64,000 nucleotides of DNA. Origin: Whalleya microplaca. Lineage: Eukaryota > Ascomycota > Sordariomycetes > Xylariales > Xylariaceae. A model generated the notes under the pieces. It was not told the origin of the DNA. It ran no database searches and saw only the letters and a list, made by a program, of their open reading frames with translations. Numbering within the stretch: the stretch's first letter is position 1; each line of letters opens with the position of its first letter. Both the position numbers and the translations under genes were made by a program. The stretch is taken from NCBI GenBank assembly GCA_022497155.1, contig MU385782.1:1-64000 (forward strand). Direction: 5' to 3'. This document shows positions 56,801 through 64,000 of the stretch, piece by piece.

Positions 56801-59800
56801 GGAACTTTGAAAGATGATGCCATTTCTTCATAAACCTGTCTTACCAGATAGGCAATCATCCCTGATGCTGACATACATAGCCGACTGGAATTTCTTACTA
56901 TCTAGTGAATTCAACAGATTGAAGACATCCCCTTCGGGCTCCGTCCACTTGATTTATCAGGATAAAGTCCGTTGACCTAAAACCCCGGATCTTCGTCGGC
57001 CGCTACGGAAAGACCGGGGATGATCGGCGTCTGTCCTGGCATGCCTATTATGCTGCTCGATCCAAAAGCTTGGCGCGCGTCCACGCGATGCGTAAGCCAG
57101 AAGGGCTTAGACTCGCATGGTGCGAACTTCGGCCTCATGCAGCTGTGTAGGAGCTCCTAGCCGCCATTGGAGGGAGCGTCAAGTTGAAGAGGCATCGAGG
57201 ATGCCACATACTGTTACTTCCCAAGGGCTATGTGAGGCAGTAACTTTTCGGTCGAAGATGCTTACTGCGTCCTGAATAGTGAATGGTTAGGCGTAGGGCT
57301 GATAGGGGATCGACAGTATCCACTCCGGTGCAATGCAACATGCTGACGGCTGGAGCCTGCGTCTCGTTCCATCCTCTAACGAACTTCTCGACGTTTTTCT
57401 GGAACCGCGAGAGTGCTCATCTTGCTAATAGGCTTTTAGGACGCTAGGCAGAAGCAAAAAAACGCGTTTTCGTTTTCTAATTGGATGAAAACAAAAAATG
57501 AAGCTCTCAGGGGTGCTGATTGCAATTCATTATGCCAAATTTCCTGTGTTTAGAGCTTATCCGCTATAGTCGTAGCTGTTCACAACAGTAATTTCAACTA
57601 GCCTCACTAGAAACTGCCGTTAACCTAACGGCTACCAGGACCAAGGATGTTCCTTCAACTTTTCTAGAATTCGGTATGTGGAAGTTATTGGCATGGCATC
57701 AATATCATGGCACTGCCATAGACTAGACTAAGGGTTTGAAGGCCAAGATTTCAATGCCGACGCGCGGCCTACGATATAACAAGCATCTTCCATCTGGTTT
57801 ATGATCTAGTCCCTTTATGCTCAATGGTACTAAATTAGGAATCTTCTGTTTGTATTATCATTTCTTCCTAAGTGAGCAGGAATGTTCGATTCGAGGAGTG
57901 GTCCTATCAAGACTACCGTGCCTTATTGACGTCCATCTCTTAGGGCACGATGGTTAAGCTTCCGCGAGATTATACAAACATACTATGTATGTACTATTAA
58001 CGAAGCCGTCACAAGCCTAGCTTGAGGGTTTTTGGTAGAAGGATTAAAGGGGTTTGCATTCCAAAAAGTACCCTAAGTCGATGCCGGTAAAGCCGGGCAC
58101 TACACGTGGGCATACATACATGTACCGCCAGCATAGCTTAAGTTCCGATGGGTCTCTATGCATTATCGAAGGTAGGTCACAGTTAGGACGGCCACTTTGC
58201 CATTGTAATAGCGACATATAGTCGTCCTTAGTTCGGAGAACGTGTCTTGCGTGGTTGTTAGACGCAAATTACTAATCGATTTTCGACATAATTGACACTG
58301 AGGTGGGCTTCACCCCTAGTGTTTATTTGGCACGTCTATGTTAAATACATCTTGGCTTGCTTTCCGCTTATGCCACGTCCTGTAATAGGAGTATTTTGTA
58401 CACACAATTCTGGGCCACGAGGCCTAGAAGCCGGGGAGGGGTTCCGGGGAAGAGGCGAGAATCGCATGAACAAGCGCTACAAACGTCGTTCGACAACTGA
58501 ACAATGCATTGCCCAAACTTGGACGAAGCCTCTTAGAACATGAAGGTAACTATAACTGACACATGGGGCGTGGGTTGGATATAGAATGCACGTGGCGAGT
58601 CTGACATAAAAGTCATCTTTATTTAGTCTCTATGACTACTGGTAGTTGGAGTTCACACCAAGGAGACGGTTGGACGCGGCAATATCATATTGGCGCCGCC
58701 TATTTGCCTTCGCGTCTAATGTTGCCAGAATAGATATTACGTTGTTATCGAAATATGACACCCGACAATCGTTTGAGCGTGGGTTACCTACTGCTCACAT
58801 TCGATCCTGTCTGTATCGTTGCAGCGACTTCTATCACCTCGCAGAGTGGATCTCCGCCGGTATTTCGACAACCGCGTAATTGCCACATTCATCTAGAGGC
58901 AGATTGTGCTGCATCTCTTAAGGGGCGGGTTAAGCCGTAAATAGTTACACGAAATTATCATCGCGTCGTCGGATTAGTGCACATAGAAGCTAAGTCTAGC
59001 TCTCTGTGTGCGGTTACGGCGCGAGAATATGTTCTCACGAAAATATATTTTAGCAAGGGAATCGACGTCGTACGAGTAAATGTCAATAGTAAGAGACCCC
59101 ATGACTCTCAACATGGTATGGATTTCTTGGCTGTAGCTCAGCATTTAGCTTGTACGTCAATAAAAACCTATCATGTGGTGACGGTTTATCGGGAGAAGCA
59201 ATAATTAGAGGCGTTGTAACAACCCCTTGAGGTCCAAATAACTTCTCCTGCAGATGCTTTCGACGTGCTCTATCTGCGAGGCGGTGGGCTCAGGTTTCAC
59301 AGATTCTCTGCATAAGGGCGGAAAGTTGGATGAAAGGATAAGGTCGGTCAATAACGATCGAGAAACAAATATTCCCAAGCAACCAGCCGTGTCCAGATCG
59401 GCCAACGGGTACCGCGAAATGCTGGACGACCATCCCATTCATCTTTCTTGGCTTAGCTCTCTTGCTAGGAAGCCAGCTATCGACTAGGAGATGTTGTTCC
59501 GCTGGGAATTCCATCACCTTGCACGGCATACTAGCTGCATCGTGGCATCCAGTCGGGCGTGGACTTACATGAACTTGGAAGGTAACTTTGATCCGCTCCC
59601 CTGGAACAAATAATACGCATAAGTGGAGTTTTCCAGTTGAGCAGATGGCATGTTTTGGGCTATGGAGACGACCGAGATACTGTAGGTGGGCGAATAGAAC
59701 TAGTTATAGAGGGCCGGGACCACTTAGTCGGAACTGTTCCCGAATCCTTCAACTGAGGATCCGCTAGGGGGCAAAAACTAATAAGTCAATATTAAAATCC

Positions 59801-60845
59801 AATACACACCCAAGTAAAGAGTTGACTGAAGGGTAGAAAAAGCTTGGCTTGGACGGGGAAACTCAACTATGTACATAATTGATAATCTACTAACGGTAGC
59901 TAATCTTGCTGTCGATTAAGTTGTCACATGGCCACGACGGGTCGTCAACCCATTGTGGTAAAGGATCGTCTAAATATAGGTCGCGCCGAACTGTCCAGCA
60001 AATCGGCTTCTTGCATCAGTGTCGTCATGGCAGCTCGCAGGGCTCGCGAGTCGCAAGGTGTGATGCATTTGGAAGAATTCGACGATGGTTTTCTAGTTGT
60101 TCTTCAGACCTTCTACAGCTTCTCCACTTTCGGCCCACTGGGGTCATTCGGGTATTGATGCTACGAACTGAGACTTGTTGTTGTCACATCGCCGCCTACT
60201 GGCGCAGGAGACACTTGCTCAATTTGTGCTAGTCGTTCAGTACTCCGCAGAGTTCAGAAGGCCCCTGTTTCTCACTACGTGCAGTACAGTATGAACTCGT
60301 CGGAAAGGAGGACCTGAAGAGGTTACCGAATCAACACTGGCTAGTTATTAAGAGCATGGAAAGGAAGAGTGGTTGGCTGTAGGTTGAAGACCCTTCAGGA
60401 ACCTCCCACTCCCATTGGGGATAGGTAGAACTGGCGATGATGCATGCATGTGCCCAACTGTCTGTGGCCAGCTGCAATCCAAGATTTTCCTGCAAGTAAT
60501 TTGCTCACCGCTTCTCATGTGCTCCGACAACTAACGGCACGCAGCAGTATCTACCAATCCAGTAAACGTGGCGTGAGGCGCTGAAGCGAACGGAAAGGAA
60601 AAAAGAATATCAACTAGCCATTTGATCCAAACCGGTGTCAAACTGCACAGCAGCTTGCTCATGGCTGATTACCGTGATGGGAGAGCCGGAGGCGAATAAC
60701 GTGGATTGGTCTCACCAATTACATATCATTGCAGGTTTCGCCGCCGTCGCTACTGTAAGCATGTCCGATGAAGCTTTACCACGTAAGTAGGCGTCTAAAC
60801 ATAAATAGAGCAGTAGTCAGATGAGAATTATTATAAGCTTCGTAG
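53885..60845. other. 7-kb gene desert
   Basis: Short ORFs only, mostly under 85 codons, with no splice model joining them into a recognised protein. Base composition is ordinary, not RIP-like. Low-complexity content is small. It may contain decayed genes or non-coding transcripts that cannot be identified by eye. Confidence 0.5.
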
Positions 60846-61796
60846 TCATTGATCGGTAAAGAGAAGGTCCCCGGATAGTATGATGTTGAACGTGACTGCG
60901 TGACAATATCTATTGACTGGTTGATGAACGAGCCGTTTGTGTTCGCGCATTGACATTCTTGAGATGGCGAAGCTGTGAAGATCATGAAACGTTGTATCTA
61001 AAGAGGACCAGATCTTTAAACCAGATAAACAGATGACATCCGATGCATCTGGTCTGTGGGCACAGTTTATCGATGCTGAAATCGGGGGGCAGCCCCCGTT
61101 ATTGCGATGCACTCCAATACTGTCATAAGTGGCTAGTGGCCAGTGGCCTGTGTAGCCTGCCACTGGCCAGCGAATCTGGTGAAAGGCTCTTGCAGGAGTG
61201 GAATGTGTGACCGAGACAGGGATAAGCAACCCAATTTTCAAATATAGAAACATACTAGGACGTTCTAGGAAATAGCCTCGTGCAACCGCCTTAGCTTGCA
61301 GATGGTTGCATGTGTTACAGATTGAAGTCATCAACACGGCGTCACGATGCGCTTCATCTCGATGGATGACCAGTATTTTGAAGTCCGAAATTATTAGAGC
61401 TGCACACGACATGTAGGCAGGCAAGAAATGAATTTCTTCAAATCGATCAGGATAAATAGTGTTTGGGCTTTGCTCTGTTCCTTGGAAGAGCTGCACGTAC
61501 ACAGTCGTCATTGTAAGTGAGCTAAATGCATTTTCTACGATTAATTGCCCGAGAGGCGGTGCTCTTGGCTCAAGTTCTGGCCGTTGACTACCATTAAGAC
61601 CCCTAAATGTGTCAAACCTATAGCTGCGCGCTCGAGGTCCAATAACAAAACTTTCCAATGACTCGTTCCATATCGGGTTTCCATGTTGTCCGGGCTGCGA
61701 TGAACGAGTGGAACTCATTTGACGATGTCGCCCGTTTGTCACAGATGATCGGATGAGATGGAAAATGCTGAACGCGTTCCAATAGGGTAATAACAT
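60846..61796 (-). CDS. Hypothetical 316-codon ORF
   Basis: An uninterrupted ATG-to-stop frame of 316 codons in an otherwise gene-free region. Chance persistence of that length in ordinary composition is low. The peptide has no signal sequence, domain or repeat that I recognise. It has a Cys pair (SICNTCNHLQ) and a moderately hydrophobic middle (MSCAALIISDFKILVIHRDE). An 11-bp inverted repeat (61137-61147 and 61159-61169) sits inside it. It could be a lineage-specific gene, an exon of a larger gene, or a chance ORF. Confidence 0.35.
   Translation of the reverse strand: MLLPYWNAFSIFHLIRSSVTNGRHRQMSSTRSSQPGQHGNPIWNESLESFVIGPRARSYRFDTFRGLNGSQRPELEPRAPPLGQLIVENAFSSLTMTTVYVQLFQGTEQSPNTIYPDRFEEIHFLPAYMSCAALIISDFKILVIHRDEAHRDAVLMTSICNTCNHLQAKAVARGYFLERPSMFLYLKIGLLIPVSVTHSTPARAFHQIRWPVAGYTGHWPLATYDSIGVHRNNGGCPPISASINCAHRPDASDVICLSGLKIWSSLDTTFHDLHSFAISRMSMREHKRLVHQPVNRYCHAVTFNIILSGDLLFTDQ
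61137..61169. repeat. 11-bp inverted repeat (tggccagtggc / gccactggcca)
   Basis: Perfect 11-bp arms with an 11-nt loop. The same core, ccactggcca, occurs at 21900-21909. Confidence 0.85.
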
Positions 61797-64000
61797 CTTA
61801 TTAGCGAGTACTTAGTAGACTTTCTGAGCCTGGTATGTCGTCAAGTCCAGGGATGCTGCCCCGGCTCTTGTAAGTAGTGTCGGCATCTAGGTAGCTTTAG
61901 CATTGACGTGCTACGTAGGAGGAGAGGAAAGCTCAGCGTTGGCCACCAAGGTGACAAGTCTGCATGTGCAACTTTGGGCCTCAGCATGCTTAGCATTTCG
62001 TTGCCCTTGCATGCAAAGCATATGTTCAAGGCCTTATGGTGATCTACGCATGTTGACGGAACCTTGTGGCTCGGGGAGCATGAGGCTGTGCTGCTGAAGT
62101 CACCACTCACCGTTGACCGAATGCCACTTGCTTGAAGCATATCACAGCTACATATGTATCCGAGTATTAGCCTTGCAATAGGCTATTCAAGGGTACAGGG
62201 GTGTGTGCGAGCGTCTTGAGCGTCAGGCTCTGGGGCAGCCAGGGGTAAATAGGGCCAGGGCTCTTTATGAGCCTATCTGGCGGTCCTGGGTATGCGACCC
62301 ACTTGGATGTGCACCAAAAATGGACACGAGAAACTGCTGTTTCAGCCAACCACGTCGAGCATGTCGGCATGAACATCATTAGATCGGGTTTGTAGAATAC
62401 CCTAACCTAGCCAAATTCCCCCATCACCCCTAGAGCCCACGATAATGGCCTTGTCCTTAAATGCCATGAGCTACAATGCAGAAATCTGCTGATGTAAGGG
62501 TGTAAGGGTGTAAGTGGAGAGACTGACTTGGCCAATGGAACAGCCTGGCTACTATTGGCAGTCGGGTGGTAGTGCTATTATTGTGGCATGATGCTTTTTA
62601 GCGTTAGATCTTAAGAGAAGAAAAGATAATGGATTCATCGGAGAAAGCCTTGGCTGCCGTTGATCCGTTGATCCGTTGATCCCCGATACCTAATATCTGG
62701 GTGGACTGGCAGACTGGAAGACTGGAAGACTGGAGTTGGGACGGACGTCCCTTTCGGAGCGGAACTCGGGACTCTTACTCTTGTAGGTATGCGCCCAGTA
62801 AAGCCCAGTAAAGTGAGGTAATGTAATACACGTATCATGGAATTGGAAGAATATTCTTTTTGAGCGTCTTGACTCAATATCCCGACTGGACTTACCTAGT
62901 ACATGCATAGTATGCAGTCTCGGAGTCTCGGTATAATGCTGTGCGCACAAAGAAAATTAATGTTAGCTTGTGGAGTTGAAGCAGATGGAAAAGGTTTAAC
63001 TTCTAAAGGAGGATGAATTTCATATGACGTTCATTCTTACGGCACTTCCAGGTTACATACTGCGCAGTAGAGCTATGTATGTACTATGTACCTATGCTAT
63101 ATTGCAGCTATGACATATCTAAATTAGCCGACGCGCTAGTCAATTTCTTACCTAGCCCCGTAGTTAACAAACCGGTTCAGTTCCATTCGACTCAAACCGA
63201 CCAAGAAATCTGGTCGACTTCCATTGATAAATTCACAACACAACACACGCGACTGCTTCAGGTAGGGTACGTCCCTAGTCCTTCACCAATTCCTTCATAT
63301 CCACTATATTAAGAGTTTTCTCTATGCTATCACTCTCCTCGGGACTTGCCCCGAGTTCGACAGCATGACGGCCATGCAGCAAAGCCTGGTAAGCCGGAGC
63401 CAGTCATCCTTTCCAGTGGGGAGTTGCTTGCGAGCATTCGCGACGGGTACCCGGATGACAGTATTCGGCCGTCATTCGAAACCTCTGCAGCAATGCCCCA
63501 GGTCATCTTAACTTCTGCTACCTATGGTTAAGTTTGGAGCATGGCATGCCTGCTACCATTCTGACAGCTTGCGTCTTGTCCACCTGAAACCCCGGCTCTC
63601 TGTCGTGCCTCTCCCTAAACTACCTTTGGCCAATTTTCTTATTACTACATAGTAGTATTCTTCAACAACGCCAGCGTGGGCCATCATGGAGGGTTGCATG
63701 TTAGTGACTCAGCCTCTTTTCATCAACGATGGATAGTACCGTTCAATTTGCACCAAACTTGCACATCCTCTAGCGGCGCCTACCCATGGGAAACTCCTAA
63801 CCCAGGTAGATCATTTTCGATATCCTGGATCATAGCAAGATCTACTCCGTTTCCTCCACCAGCGTGTATACGTTACCCCTTGAAAGACTATAATGGCACC
63901 ATAGTGTCGGTGCTTGCTGGAGAACCTACCCAAAATGGCCAAGCTGGAGCGACAGGCAGTCCGTAAGCCCATCGTTATGCCCTTTTTGGCATTCATAGCC
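61797..64000. other. Gene-free right end of the window
   Basis: No convincing gene. There are small direct repeats, for example ccgttgat x3 at 62657-62680 and actgg-based repeats near 62705-62733. At the right edge an ATG at 63935 opens a frame that is still open after 22 codons (starting MAKLERQAVRKPIVMPFLAF). It could be the start of a gene cut by the window end, but there is too little to call. Confidence 0.45.

Noticed and set aside
59120..59200. tRNA-like string gctgtagctcagc
   Set aside because: It resembles an A box, but no B box, acceptor stem or cloverleaf could be built downstream.
63935..64000. Start of a plus-strand gene at the right edge
   Set aside because: Only 22 codons are visible before the window ends, too few to support a call.
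1..64000. CRISPR arrays, operons, ribosome binding sites, prophage
   Set aside because: The window is eukaryotic nuclear DNA with spliceosomal introns; no spaced direct-repeat array or bacterial-type gene organisation was seen.

Overview
The window is nuclear DNA of a filamentous ascomycete (Pezizomycotina, probably Sordariomycetes). Protein genes carry short introns of about 50-170 nt, with GT/AG ends and CTAAC or CTGAC branch sites just upstream of the acceptor. An AT-rich block has the dinucleotide look of repeat-induced point mutation (RIP). A single dispersed 5S rRNA gene is present, and the proteins are typical of that group. All splice models were made by eye from reading frame, splice signals and family fit. 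No search was run.

Region 1 (1-4390) is a gene-free, AT-rich, RIP-like repeat block. It ends exactly at a perfect 72-bp palindrome. Region 2 (4385-17217) is accessory. It holds an ankyrin-repeat gene, an orphan exon, and then what looks like a small secondary-metabolite locus with no PKS, NRPS or terpene synthase: an ABBA/DMATS-type aromatic prenyltransferase, a four-exon flavin monooxygenase, a four-exon LigB/DODA-type extradiol dioxygenase divergent from the monooxygenase, and a ten-exon MFS transporter. A plausible logic is prenylation, oxygenation, ring opening and export.

Region 3 (19386-42774) is a dense housekeeping block: an SSH4/EAR1-like Rsp5 adaptor, a COMPASS Shg1-like protein with a very long Arg/Asp/Ser/Glu tail, a small mitochondrial membrane protein, eIF2B delta, dihydroxyacetone kinase, SmD2, 3-hydroxyisobutyryl-CoA hydrolase, an Spt21/Ams2-like zinc-finger protein and RPA3. 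RPA3 is followed in the same frame, past its stop, by about 205 codons of convincing coding sequence with no start of its own. A 665-bp PIF/Harbinger-like non-autonomous element with TAA target duplications lies at 22231-22895. Several genes are divergent pairs sharing promoters.

Region 4 (42775-64000) is gene-poor. It holds an ATF/CREB bZIP gene with an upstream ORF, and a divergent pair of mitochondrial large-subunit ribosomal proteins (uL4m and mL38). A complete 5S rRNA gene is nested, in sense orientation, in the 441-nt intron of mL38, and a canonical G-quadruplex follows the mL38 stop codon. The last 10 kb has only one long ORF (316 codons) of unknown nature.
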